Shown here: piece after piece, positions 52,656-59,930 of the stretch
Layout of the letters: each line of letters opens with the position of its first letter
How positions within the stretch are numbered: the stretch's first letter is position 1
Source of the DNA: Sinomonas terrae
Lineage (GTDB): Bacteria > Actinomycetota > Actinomycetes > Actinomycetales > Micrococcaceae
Assembly (NCBI RefSeq): GCF_022539255.1
Contig: NZ_JAKZBV010000001.1
Span: 1,426,001-1,490,000, forward strand
Length of the DNA stretch: 64,000 nucleotides
Direction: 5' to 3'
Notes under the pieces: model-generated
What the model was told of the DNA's origin: nothing
What the model saw: only the letters and a program-made list of their open reading frames with translations
Database searches by the model: none
Translations under genes and position numbers: made by a program

Positions 52656-53804
52656 TCAGAGTGTGCCGAGCTCCTTGGCGTCAGCGGCCTCGTCCCGAGG
52701 ACTCGCTCCCAGCAGGCGCCGGAACGACGCGAGGCGTGCCGGTCCCTGTGCACCTGCGTTTCCTCCCGCAACCCATCCATCCAAGCCGCACTCGACAGCA
52801 TTGGCATCGTGGCGGCAGCCGCGTGCGCAGTCTTCGGTTCCGGGTTCGAGGTCGGGGAAGGCATGCAGGATCCGATCGGGATCGACATGCGCCAGCCCGA
52901 AGGAGCGGATGCCCGGCGTGTCGATGATCCAGCTCCCCGGCGGCGCTCCTTCGAGCCGGAGCGCCAATGCCGACGACGACGTGTGCCGCCCTCTGCCCGT
53001 CACAGCGTTGACACCGCCCGTGGCGCGGCTCGCCCCTGTGAGCGCGTTGACCATGGTCGACTTGCCGACGCCCGAGTGCCCGAGCAGCACCGTAACCTTG
53101 CCGTCGAGCTCTTCCCGCAGTCGCGCGACAGCGTCATCGTCAAGCCGCACACCACGCACCTTCGGCTCACCGGCGTCCTGAACTTCGCCGTCGTCGCCTG
53201 CAGCGTCGTCCTCGGCAGGTTCAGGCTCTTCCGGCTCTTCGGCCGTGCGGCTAACGACGACGGAGAGCGGCAGGAGATCGTAGGTCGCCAGCAGCGGGGC
53301 CGGGTCCCGGAGGTCCGCTTTCGTGACGAGGAGGAGGGGTTCGATTCCGGCGTCGTACGCGGCGACGAGGGCTCGGTCGATGAATCCGGTGCGCGGCTCC
53401 GGATTGGCCGCTGCTACGACGATGACGAGTTGGTCCGCGTTGGCGACGACGACACGCTCGACTGGATCGTCGTCGTCCGCGCTTCGCCGGAGGACGGTGC
53501 GGCGATCCTGGACGCGCACGAGACGCGCGAGAGTGTCCGGACGCCCGCTCACGTCGCCGACGAGTCCCACGAAGTCGCCGGGGACGACGGCGGTGCGGCG
53601 CAGTTCGCGAGCCCGGGCCGCGATCACGATCCGTTCGTCGGGCATGTCCTCGTCGACCACCGCTGTGTAGCGGCCCCGGTCGACGGTGATGATGCGGCCG
53701 GTCACTGCATCGTCGTGGCTCGGCCGGTCCTTCGTCCGAGGGCGGCTACCGCGCTTGTTGGGACGGATGCGGACATCGCTCTCGTCCCACTCCCGGGCAG
53801 GCAT
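52656..53804 (-). CDS. rsgA: Ribosome small-subunit GTPase RsgA
   Basis: A 382-residue circularly permuted GTPase for late 30S maturation. An OB fold (GRIITVDRGRYTAVVDED) precedes the G4 motif TKAD (in LLLVTKADLRD), G1 GHSGVGKSTMVNAL and G3 DTPGIRSFG. The C-terminal zinc knuckle is CARGCRHDANAVEC. An acidic insert (EEPEEPEPAEDDAAGDDGE) lies between G4 and G1 and is unusual in length. ATG 53804 follows the aroA stop by four bases. Confidence 0.93.
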   Translation of the reverse strand: MPAREWDESDVRIRPNKRGSRPRTKDRPSHDDAVTGRIITVDRGRYTAVVDEDMPDERIVIAARARELRRTAVVPGDFVGLVGDVSGRPDTLARLVRVQDRRTVLRRSADDDDPVERVVVANADQLVIVVAAANPEPRTGFIDRALVAAYDAGIEPLLLVTKADLRDPAPLLATYDLLPLSVVVSRTAEEPEEPEPAEDDAAGDDGEVQDAGEPKVRGVRLDDDAVARLREELDGKVTVLLGHSGVGKSTMVNALTGASRATGGVNAVTGRGRHTSSSALALRLEGAPPGSWIIDTPGIRSFGLAHVDPDRILHAFPDLEPGTEDCARGCRHDANAVECGLDGWVAGGNAGAQGPARLASFRRLLGASPRDEAADAKELGTL

Positions 53805-53808
53805 CGGG

Positions 53809-55197
53809 TTAGGGCGCCTTGACCGTCTCGCCAGGGGCCGGAGCGTCACCCGAAGGCTCCTGCTCCCCGGTGCCCTGACCGAGCATGCGCGCCCACATCT
53901 GCGGGAACTCTGGCATCGTCTTGGACGTCGTCCCGATGTCCTCGACCTCGACGCCTTCGACAGCGAGACCCCACACGGCGCCCGCAGTCGCCATGCGGTG
54001 GTCGGCGTAGCTCCGCACCACGCCCCCATGGAGCCGGGCTGGGCGGATGACGAGGCCGTCGGCCGTCTCTTCGGCGTCGCCCCCGAGTCGGACGATTTCG
54101 GCAACGAGAGCAGCAAGCCGATCCGTCTCATGCCCGCGGAGGTGCGCGATGCCGGTGAGCCTGGACGGTGTCTCGGCGAGGGCACACAACGCGGCGACGG
54201 TCGGCGCGAGTTCGCTCGTCTCGGCGAGTTCCGCGCCCGTGATGTGTTCCCCGCCGCGCACCGTGAGCGTGCCGTCGTCGAGCTGCACCTGAGCGCCTAG
54301 CTTGGGGAGGATCTCGCGCCAGGAATCCCCAACCTGCGTCGTGTGCTCGGGCCAATTCGGGATTCGGACAGTGCCCCGGGTCGCGAGCGCGGCAGCCAGG
54401 AAGGGGCCGGCGTTCGAAAGGTCCTGCTCGATTCGGACGTCGAACGCCCGGATCGGACCTGGCTTCACGATCCAGTGATTCGGGACGGAATCGTCGACCT
54501 CGACGCCGAGCTCCCGGAGGACGCTCACCGTCATGGCAATGTGGTCGAGGCTCGGCACCGGTTTGCCGACATGCTCGAGGTGGAGGCCCTCTTCGAAGCG
54601 AGCGCCTGCGAGCAGGAGCGCGGAGACGAACTGGCTGGAGCCACTCGCGTCGACCACGATGTGGCCCCCCGGCACCGAGCCCGTGCCGTGGACCGTGAAG
54701 GGGAGCGAGGTGGGTCGCCGTCCGTCAGGCGAGGAGAGCTCGACGCCGAGTGCCTCCAGAGCGCCGATGACGGGTCCCATGGGTCGGACTCGCGCGTGCG
54801 GGTCGCCGTCGAACGCGATCTCCCCGCGGCACAGCGCGGCGAGGGGCGGTACGAAGCGCATGACGGTGCCCGCGAGTCCGCAGTCTACGGCTACCGTGCC
54901 GAGGCCACCGGCCCCCGCGAAGCCTCGGGAGGCGGGCGGGATCGGGGTGATCTCAAGGTCAGGGCCGAAGTCGCCGTCGCCCGCCACCTCCGTCACGCCC
55001 GCCCCGAGCGTGCGCAGCGCGGCGACCATGAGGGCCGAGTCGCGCGAGTGCAGGGGCGCGCGGAGCCTGCTCGGACCGTCCGCGAGGGCCGCGAGGATGA
55101 GGTACCGATTCGTGAGCGACTTCGAGCCCGGAACGGTCACTGTTGCGTCCACCGGCCGGCGCGCGTAAGGCGCCGGCCAGGGGGCGGGAGCGTTCAC
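53809..55197 (-). CDS. aroA: 3-phosphoshikimate 1-carboxyvinyltransferase (EPSP synthase)
   Basis: A 462-residue shikimate pathway enzyme that joins PEP to shikimate-3-phosphate. VPGSKSLTNRYLILAAL near the N-terminus, DCGLAGTVMRFVPPLAAL at the PEP site, DASGSSQFVSALLLA and SYADHRMATAGAVWGL are all diagnostic. The length is normal. The GTG start overlaps the stop of the DoxX gene (GTGA). It is part of the aroA-rsgA-hisN string near sigH that is common in actinobacteria. Confidence 0.95.
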   Translation of the reverse strand: MNAPAPWPAPYARRPVDATVTVPGSKSLTNRYLILAALADGPSRLRAPLHSRDSALMVAALRTLGAGVTEVAGDGDFGPDLEITPIPPASRGFAGAGGLGTVAVDCGLAGTVMRFVPPLAALCRGEIAFDGDPHARVRPMGPVIGALEALGVELSSPDGRRPTSLPFTVHGTGSVPGGHIVVDASGSSQFVSALLLAGARFEEGLHLEHVGKPVPSLDHIAMTVSVLRELGVEVDDSVPNHWIVKPGPIRAFDVRIEQDLSNAGPFLAAALATRGTVRIPNWPEHTTQVGDSWREILPKLGAQVQLDDGTLTVRGGEHITGAELAETSELAPTVAALCALAETPSRLTGIAHLRGHETDRLAALVAEIVRLGGDAEETADGLVIRPARLHGGVVRSYADHRMATAGAVWGLAVEGVEVEDIGTTSKTMPEFPQMWARMLGQGTGEQEPSGDAPAPGETVKAP

Positions 55198-55904
55198 GCG
55201 AAGCTGCCGGCGGAAAGCTGGTGAGCCGCTGACTTGGCTGCCTTGGAGGCGTCCTCCTTGGCCGCGAGGGCAGCCTTGACCGCGTCCTCGCGTGCGCTCT
55301 TCGCCGCCTTGAGCGCGTCATCCTTCATGTGCTGCGCCTTCTTCGCGGCCTCCTTGGCCGCCTTTGCCGCGTCGGCGCGTACCGACTTGGTCGTGCGCGC
55401 GGCGTCGGAGCTCACCGAGCGCGCAGCCTTCGCCGCGTCGGCGCGCATGCCCTTCGTGGTCTTGGCCGCGTCGGCCGCGAGATGCTGGGCACGCCATGCG
55501 AGGCTGGGATTCCCTGCCGTGTCCACCGAGGCGAGGAGGACGCCGCCGACGAGTGAGACGTTGCGGAGGAGTCGGCCGCGGCGGGCCGAACGGAGCGCCT
55601 GTGAGCCGATGTCCGCCGTCCGCCATTCGACAAAGGTGTTGAGGGCGCTCGTGAGGGCGAGCACCGACGCCGAGAGCCGCGGCGCCTTGCCGAAGGCGAA
55701 GAGCAGGCCCGCCCCCAACTGGGTCGCGCCCACGGCACGGGCAAGGGTCTTCTCTTCGACGCGCACCGGGAGCGCGTCGGCTGCGCGACGCAGGACGGGC
55801 GAGAGCTGCTCGGCCGTCTCGTCCGCGTTCTTGAGCTTGTCCACGCCCGCGACGATGAACGAGGAAGCGAGCAGGGGTCGAGCGAGGAAACGAACTACCG
55901 ACAT
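55194..55904 (-). CDS. DoxX-family membrane protein with histone-H1-like tail
   Basis: A 236-residue protein. Residues 1 to about 125 are a DoxX domain with three to four helices: FLARPLLASSFIVAGVDKL, VGATQLGAGLLFAFG, RLSASVLALTSALNTF and NVSLVGGVLLASVD. From about 138 the protein is a long Ala/Lys/Asp repeat (DAAKAARSVSSDAARTTKSV and similar) of roughly 11-residue periodicity, resembling histone H1 or apolipoprotein helices. DoxX proteins are linked to quinone or thiol redox in membranes. Start ATG 55904 is behind a perfect AGGAGG. It is divergent from sigH and faces its redox-controlled promoter. Confidence 0.85.
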   Translation of the reverse strand: MSVVRFLARPLLASSFIVAGVDKLKNADETAEQLSPVLRRAADALPVRVEEKTLARAVGATQLGAGLLFAFGKAPRLSASVLALTSALNTFVEWRTADIGSQALRSARRGRLLRNVSLVGGVLLASVDTAGNPSLAWRAQHLAADAAKTTKGMRADAAKAARSVSSDAARTTKSVRADAAKAAKEAAKKAQHMKDDALKAAKSAREDAVKAALAAKEDASKAAKSAAHQLSAGSFA

Positions 55905-55970
55905 GGGGCCTCCTACGTGGATTTCCTTGGCTAGATAGGCTTTCCAGCTGCTCCAGTCTTGCACTTTCAG

Positions 55971-55996
55971 GGAATATTTTCCCTTTACCCAGAGTT
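55971..55996 (+). promoter_or_regulatory. SigH/SigR-type promoter upstream of sigH
   Basis: GGAAT at 55971-55975 and GTT at 55994-55996, 18 bases apart, fit the consensus of the disulfide-stress sigma factors SigR (Streptomyces) and SigH (mycobacteria). A transcript would start about 56003, some 34 bases before the GTG start of sigH. This indicates positive autoregulation. Confidence 0.8.
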
Positions 55997-56036
55997 GCCC
56001 CCTTAGTCGAGCACGCCAACTGGAGAAGGAGAACCC

Positions 56037-56777
56037 GTGCTGGTCTTGGACCAACCGCGTCCCGCCCCGCCAGTAGACTGGACCGCAATGAGCACCGTCG
56101 ATTCCATCGAGCCCGACGAGCCCGCTGCTGGTTCTGCCGCTGGCAAGGGTCCTGCCGAGGAAACCCCCGAAGAGCGGCGTGAACGCTTCGAGCGCGACGC
56201 CATGCAGTACGTGGACCGGCTGTACTCCGCTGCCATGCGGATGGCACGGAACCAAGCCGATGCCGAGGACCTGGTGCAGGAGGCGTATGCCAAGGCGTTT
56301 GCCGCCTTCCACCAGTACAAGCCCGGCACCAACCTCAAGGCGTGGCTCTACAGGATCCTGACGAACACGTACATCAACCTGTATCGGAAGCGCCAGCGCG
56401 AGCCGCAGCAGGCGCAGACGGACACGGTCGAGGACTGGCAGCTGGCGCGCGCGGAATCCCATTCGTCGACGGGGCTGCGGTCGGCCGAAGCGGAGGCGCT
56501 TGACCATCTTCCGGACTCGGACGTCAAGGACGCGCTCCAGTCGATCCCTGAGGAGTTCCGTCTCGCCGTGTACTTCGCGGATGTCGAAGGCTTCGCGTAC
56601 AAGGAGATCTCGGACATCATGGGCACGCCGATCGGCACGGTCATGTCGCGCCTCCATCGCGGGCGGAAGCTCCTCCGCGACAGGCTTGCGGACTACGCCG
56701 CGGATCGCGGCTTTGCTGGCGCCCGGTCGGCAGGGGGAGTGGACTCGGACTCGAGGAAGCAGGAGAAGGAACAATGA
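56037..56777 (+). CDS. sigH: ECF sigma factor SigH/SigR
   Basis: A group 4 sigma factor for thiol-oxidative stress. Region 2 includes ADAEDLVQEAYAKAFAAF and NLKAWLYRILTNTYINLYRK; region 4 has FADVEGFAYKEISDIMG with a helix-turn-helix ending GTVMSRLHRGRKLL. Coupled by ATGA overlap to its zinc anti-sigma factor. Two starts are possible: GTG 56037 (246 residues), which has AAGGAG five bases upstream and is used here, and ATG 56088 (229 residues), which gives the more usual N-terminus but lacks a good ribosome-binding site. Both could be used, as reported for Streptomyces SigR. Confidence 0.92.
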   Translation: MLVLDQPRPAPPVDWTAMSTVDSIEPDEPAAGSAAGKGPAEETPEERRERFERDAMQYVDRLYSAAMRMARNQADAEDLVQEAYAKAFAAFHQYKPGTNLKAWLYRILTNTYINLYRKRQREPQQAQTDTVEDWQLARAESHSSTGLRSAEAEALDHLPDSDVKDALQSIPEEFRLAVYFADVEGFAYKEISDIMGTPIGTVMSRLHRGRKLLRDRLADYAADRGFAGARSAGGVDSDSRKQEKEQ

Positions 56778-57040
56778 GCAACTGTCAGGGACTCGGAGAC
56801 TGCGACGAATCGCGTCTCGAACGGCTCTACGAATACCTTGACGGCGCCCTTCCGGCTGCCGACGTCGCCGAGATCCGCGCGCACCTTGAGGGCTGCACGG
56901 AGTGCCGCGAGGAGCACAATCTCGAGTGCATGATTCGTAGCGCGATGAAGCGCAGCTGCGCCGAGCAGGCGCCGGCAGCGCTCAAGGCGAGCATTCTCGA
57001 GAAGATCCATTCGATCCGAGCCGAGGCCGCCGAGGTCTAG
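56774..57040 (+). CDS. rsrA: Zinc anti-sigma factor RsrA/RshA
   Basis: An 88-residue ZAS-family protein. The zinc site is H37-x3-C41-x2-C44 (HLEGCTEC), with two further cysteines at 4 and 10. In reduced form it binds SigH; oxidation forms a disulfide that releases zinc and the sigma factor. ATG 56774 overlaps the sigH stop, which keeps the two in balance. A strong terminator follows. Confidence 0.93.
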   Translation: MSNCQGLGDCDESRLERLYEYLDGALPAADVAEIRAHLEGCTECREEHNLECMIRSAMKRSCAEQAPAALKASILEKIHSIRAEAAEV

Positions 57041-57060
57041 GGACTAAGCGAAGAAGCGAA

Positions 57061-57094
57061 GAAAGGGCCCGGAGCGTGAGCTCCGGGCCCTTTC
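57061..57094. terminator. Terminator hairpin after rsrA
   Basis: A perfect 15-bp stem with GTGA loop (57061-57075 with 57080-57094), beginning GAAAGGGCCC and ending GGGCCCTTTC. It can serve both sigH-rsrA and the convergent bL37 gene. Confidence 0.9.
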
Positions 57095-57153
57095 CGCACC
57101 ACCACGGGTGCCCGTCGAGGCATTCTGTCCCGACGGGGCAGCCTGCGGGTTGC

Positions 57154-57228
57154 TCAGGCGTTGGGACGCTTCCCGTGGTTCGCGCCGCCCTTCTTGCGGT
57201 CACGGCGCTTGCGTGCACGCTTGCTCAT
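57154..57228 (-). CDS. Ribosomal protein bL37 (AURKAIP1/COX24-domain peptide)
   Basis: A 24-residue, extremely basic peptide: MSKRARKRRDRKKGG followed by ANHGKRPNA. This is the short actinobacterial 50S component called bL37, annotated as an AURKAIP1/COX24-domain protein. ATG 57228 has AAGGAGG seven bases upstream, a perfect ribosome-binding site. It is convergent with rsrA, with the hairpin at 57061 between them. It is too short for most gene finders. Confidence 0.9.
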   Translation of the reverse strand: MSKRARKRRDRKKGGANHGKRPNA

Positions 57229-57330
57229 AGGTGGCCTCCTTCCGACTCAGTGACATGTGGCCCAGAAGGCCCTCAATATCCTCCCATACGAGCGGCGAAG
57301 CCACCTAAACGGGGCGGTGATTTGCCGTTC

Positions 57331-58050
57331 TCACCCCCGGAGGGAATTCCTCACGGCGATGCGCGCCTGATCCAGGACGGTCCGGAGCGTTTCGACAGTC
57401 ACGGTGGTCACGGGCTCGCGCGCGGCGTGGCTCCGGAGCTCGACGCGCACATCGTCGCGGAACGCCTGGACGAGCATTTCTGCCTCCTTGAGCAGCCCTT
57501 GGCTCTCGGAGCTGAACCGCTCGCCTGAGGGCTGAGACGTGGGCGTCTTGCTCGGTTCACTCCGGCGAGCGGACGACGACGGCGCGCTGGTCGCCGTGCC
57601 TCCGTCCGTCGTCGTGCGGGACCCGCCCCGGGCCCCCCGCGTCGATTCCTTTGCACGGAGCCGAGCCGACTCGGCGCTCGCTGCGAGATCGGCCCGCAGC
57701 CCGCGCATGCTCGCACGCAGCTCATCGCGCAGCGTGTCCGCAAGGCGCCGGACCGAAGCGCTGATGTCTTGCTCGACGTCGGCGAGCTCGTCGCGGCGCG
57801 TGTCGAGTTCGGCCCTGCCGGCGTCCGTGATGCGGTAGACGCTCCGGCGCCCTTCCGCCTCAGCGGCAACGAGGCCTTCCTCCTGCAGCTTCGCGAGGCG
57901 GGGGTAGACCGTTCCGGGGCTTGGGGCGTAGGTGCCCCCGAAGCGATCGCTGAGTGCCTTGATGAGCTCGTAGCCGTGCTTGGGCCCGTCTTCGAGTAGG
58001 GCTAGGAGGTAGAGCCGGAGCGCGCCGTGCGCGAAGACCGGTGGGGTCAC
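57331..58050 (-). CDS. PadR-family transcriptional regulator
   Basis: A 239-residue regulator. The N-terminal winged helix (LYLLALLEDGPKHGYELIKAL, TVYPRLAKLQEEGLV, GRRSVYRITDAGRAEL) is standard PadR. The C-terminal region is longer than usual, with predicted coiled coil to about 135, a Ser/Thr/Gly-rich stretch and a final helix. GTG 58050 overlaps the DUF4097 gene stop by four bases, so the two proteins are co-produced. It probably represses its own operon through the inverted repeat at 58939-58982. Confidence 0.9.
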   Translation of the reverse strand: MTPPVFAHGALRLYLLALLEDGPKHGYELIKALSDRFGGTYAPSPGTVYPRLAKLQEEGLVAAEAEGRRSVYRITDAGRAELDTRRDELADVEQDISASVRRLADTLRDELRASMRGLRADLAASAESARLRAKESTRGARGGSRTTTDGGTATSAPSSSARRSEPSKTPTSQPSGERFSSESQGLLKEAEMLVQAFRDDVRVELRSHAAREPVTTVTVETLRTVLDQARIAVRNSLRG

Positions 58051-58904
58051 TCTGCAGCCCGCCCGTCGTCGTGTTCGCTCCCTGTGCGGGGCGCTGAGAC
58101 GCGGTCCTCAGCGTGCACCACGGAGACGTCCCCGGAGACCGTGTTCGTCCTCAGGAGCATGAGCTGAAGGTCGTTGCCGAGGATCGTCTCGAGCTTGCCC
58201 TTGAACGACGTGAAGCGGGACTCGCCGACCACGACGCGTCCCGACACGGTGGTCGCCGCAAGGTCGACGCCGACGTCGCGCGGGAGACGGATCGTGACGT
58301 CACCGCTCACTGTGCTCACACCGAGCGAACGGCAGTAGCCCTCGGTGTCGAAGACGAGGTCCCCTGAGACGGACTTGGCACGGACGTCCTTGAGGCGGCC
58401 CGAGGCCGTGATCTCGCCCGAGACGGTGTTTGCCGTCAAGATGCCGTCATGGTTCCGGGCGATGACGTCACCGCTCACCGTGTTGAGGTGGAGCTCGCCC
58501 TCAGTCCGATCACCGAGGACCGAGCCCGACACCGTGTTGAGCTTCGTGACAGGGCCGGTGCCCGAGACGAGGCCGTCGCCTCCGACAGTTCCGATCTCGA
58601 CGGCGGTCCCCACCGGGACCGCGACCGAGATGACCGCCCAGTTCTCGCTCGTCCCGGACACGGTTCCCATGAGGTTCTTGAACCAGCCCTCGAAGCCGTG
58701 CAGCTGGTGCCGTACATCGAGCCGACCGTCACGGAGGCTAATGGCGACGGGATCCCCACGGACCTCGCTGACCTCGATCACCGCCTGGTCCGATTCGTGG
58801 ACGATCACGTCGAGGCGTCCGCCAACGATTCCAGCGCGCAGCGAGCGCACACCTTCGAGCGTCACGGTCTGCGGCTCTGCGATGCTCCAGTCTTCCTCCG
58901 ACAT
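58047..58904 (-). CDS. DUF4097 beta-solenoid protein
   Basis: A 285-residue protein with no signal peptide or membrane segment. From about residue 120 it contains six or so repeats built on TVSGDV/TVSGEI (LNTVSGSVLGDRTEG, LNTVSGDVIARNHDG, ANTVSGEITASGR), a right-handed beta-helix pattern typical of DUF4097. Family members are often co-encoded with PadR regulators, as here. The molecular role is unknown; binding to a membrane stress signal or to PadR itself is speculation. Confidence 0.88.
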   Translation of the reverse strand: MSEEDWSIAEPQTVTLEGVRSLRAGIVGGRLDVIVHESDQAVIEVSEVRGDPVAISLRDGRLDVRHQLHGFEGWFKNLMGTVSGTSENWAVISVAVPVGTAVEIGTVGGDGLVSGTGPVTKLNTVSGSVLGDRTEGELHLNTVSGDVIARNHDGILTANTVSGEITASGRLKDVRAKSVSGDLVFDTEGYCRSLGVSTVSGDVTIRLPRDVGVDLAATTVSGRVVVGESRFTSFKGKLETILGNDLQLMLLRTNTVSGDVSVVHAEDRVSAPRTGSEHDDGRAAE

Positions 58905-58938
58905 GTCCCCTCCTCGCCGGGCTCTTCATAGACCCGGG

Positions 58939-58982
58939 AAACGCGTTATAACTCGACCTCATGATCACGATATATCGCGTTT
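58939..58982. promoter_or_regulatory. Candidate PadR operator/promoter region
   Basis: AAACGCGTTATA (58939-58950) is mirrored by TATATCGCGTTT (58971-58982), matching at 11 of 12 positions as an inverted repeat, and a perfect palindrome CGATATATCG lies at 58968-58977. The site is just upstream of the DUF4097-padR operon in an otherwise GC-rich region. Binding by the PadR protein is inferred. Confidence 0.55.
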
Positions 58983-59021
58983 TGGATGAAGGCAAGCCCT
59001 TGGGCCAGGAGCTCACTGTGG

Positions 59022-59624
59022 CTACTGAGGCTGGGGGAGGCGCAGCCAGGGGAACCAGCCCCGGTGGAGCACAAGCCAGGCGATGAGGCCATAGCCTGCC
59101 TGACCCGGGGCGCCCGCGTTCGCGGCGAGGTCGCCGCGCCACTGCTCGTGATTGAGGAGGGGAGAGAATGTGTCGACGTAGAAGTGCTTGCGCCGCGTCG
59201 TCACATCGGCGAAAGCCGTGTTCAGCTCACCGAGCCGCCGGTTCTGGGCCGGATCGAGCGTCGGGGGAGGGCCGACCACAAACACCTCGGCGCTGTTCTG
59301 TGCAGCGCTGTCGAGGATATTGGCCACGTTCAGCCGGCTGCGGGCAGGCGAGATGCCGAACTCGATGTCGCGGCCGGAGAGTCCGATGACAAGGCGGTTC
59401 TCAAAGCCATCGCCGAAGCGGCGCTGTGCTTCGTCGAGCCAACGGGTCGAGAGCGTCTCCGTGCCCTCCTGCGGTGCCGCGAGCACGTAGCTCTCGAGGG
59501 TGAGTTCCTCCCGCGGGGTGCGCGCGAGAACCCGGCCCAACCAGCCGAGCGCGCGCGGATCCCCGTTGCCCGCGAGCAGTTCGTCGCCGATCGCCGCGAG
59601 GCGAACCTTCCTCTCGTGCGCCAT
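59022..59624 (-). CDS. SGNH/GDSL-like protein, active site probably degenerate
   Basis: A 200-residue cytosolic protein of SGNH hydrolase fold: VRLAAIGDELLAGNGDPRALG at block I, VIGLSGRDIEFG near block II, VFVVGPPPTLDPAQNRRLGELN at block III-IV, and GAPGQAGYGLIAWLVL at block V. The block I serine of G-D-S is glutamate here (GDE), and the block V D-x-x-H is not seen (AANAGAPGQ). It may therefore not be an esterase. It lies alone between the DUF4097 operon and kgd. Confidence 0.7.
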   Translation of the reverse strand: MAHERKVRLAAIGDELLAGNGDPRALGWLGRVLARTPREELTLESYVLAAPQEGTETLSTRWLDEAQRRFGDGFENRLVIGLSGRDIEFGISPARSRLNVANILDSAAQNSAEVFVVGPPPTLDPAQNRRLGELNTAFADVTTRRKHFYVDTFSPLLNHEQWRGDLAANAGAPGQAGYGLIAWLVLHRGWFPWLRLPQPQ

Positions 59625-59779
59625 GCGCCCCTCCCAGTGACCAGCCTCGGCCGTGCGCGAGCACGACTCCTTCGGCTCCCGAGTCTAGCGAACCGAGGGG
59701 GCAGTGCCGGGGAGGCCGTGCCTACGGGTGGTGCCCCGCGGGTGGGTGACTAGTGCCCGCGGGCAGCGCCGTGGACGAC

Positions 59780-59820
59780 GACGGCGGCCGCGCCTTCGCT
59801 GGGAAGGCGCGGCCGCCGTC
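59780..59820. terminator. Hairpin downstream of kgd
   Basis: A perfect 17-bp stem (59780-59796 with 59804-59820) around a seven-base loop, core GGCGGCCGCGCCTT. It lies between kgd and the SGNH gene on the minus strand and is likely the kgd terminator. Confidence 0.75.
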
Positions 59821-59823
59821 ATT

Positions 59824-59892
59824 CTGGGCTTCCAACCTCGCTGGGCTTCCAACCTCGCTGGGCTCCCAACCTCGCTGGGTTTTCCAACCTCG
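59824..59892. repeat. Four tandem 17-18-bp repeats downstream of kgd
   Basis: Four contiguous copies of CTGGGCTTCCAACCTCG: two identical (59824-59840, 59841-59857), one with a single change (59858-59874) and one with an extra base and changes (59875-59892). They fill the gap between the kgd stop and the hairpin. No protein-coding or known regulatory role is evident. The rest of the 306-base gap 59625-59930 holds nothing else I recognise. Confidence 0.85.
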
Positions 59893-59930
59893 AAAGGGCG
59901 CCCTTCGAGCCGAGTGCCGGGTGCTAGAGG

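Noticed and set aside
59824..59892. CRISPR or attachment-site repeats
   Set aside because: The copies are contiguous without spacers, and no integrase or cas gene is near.
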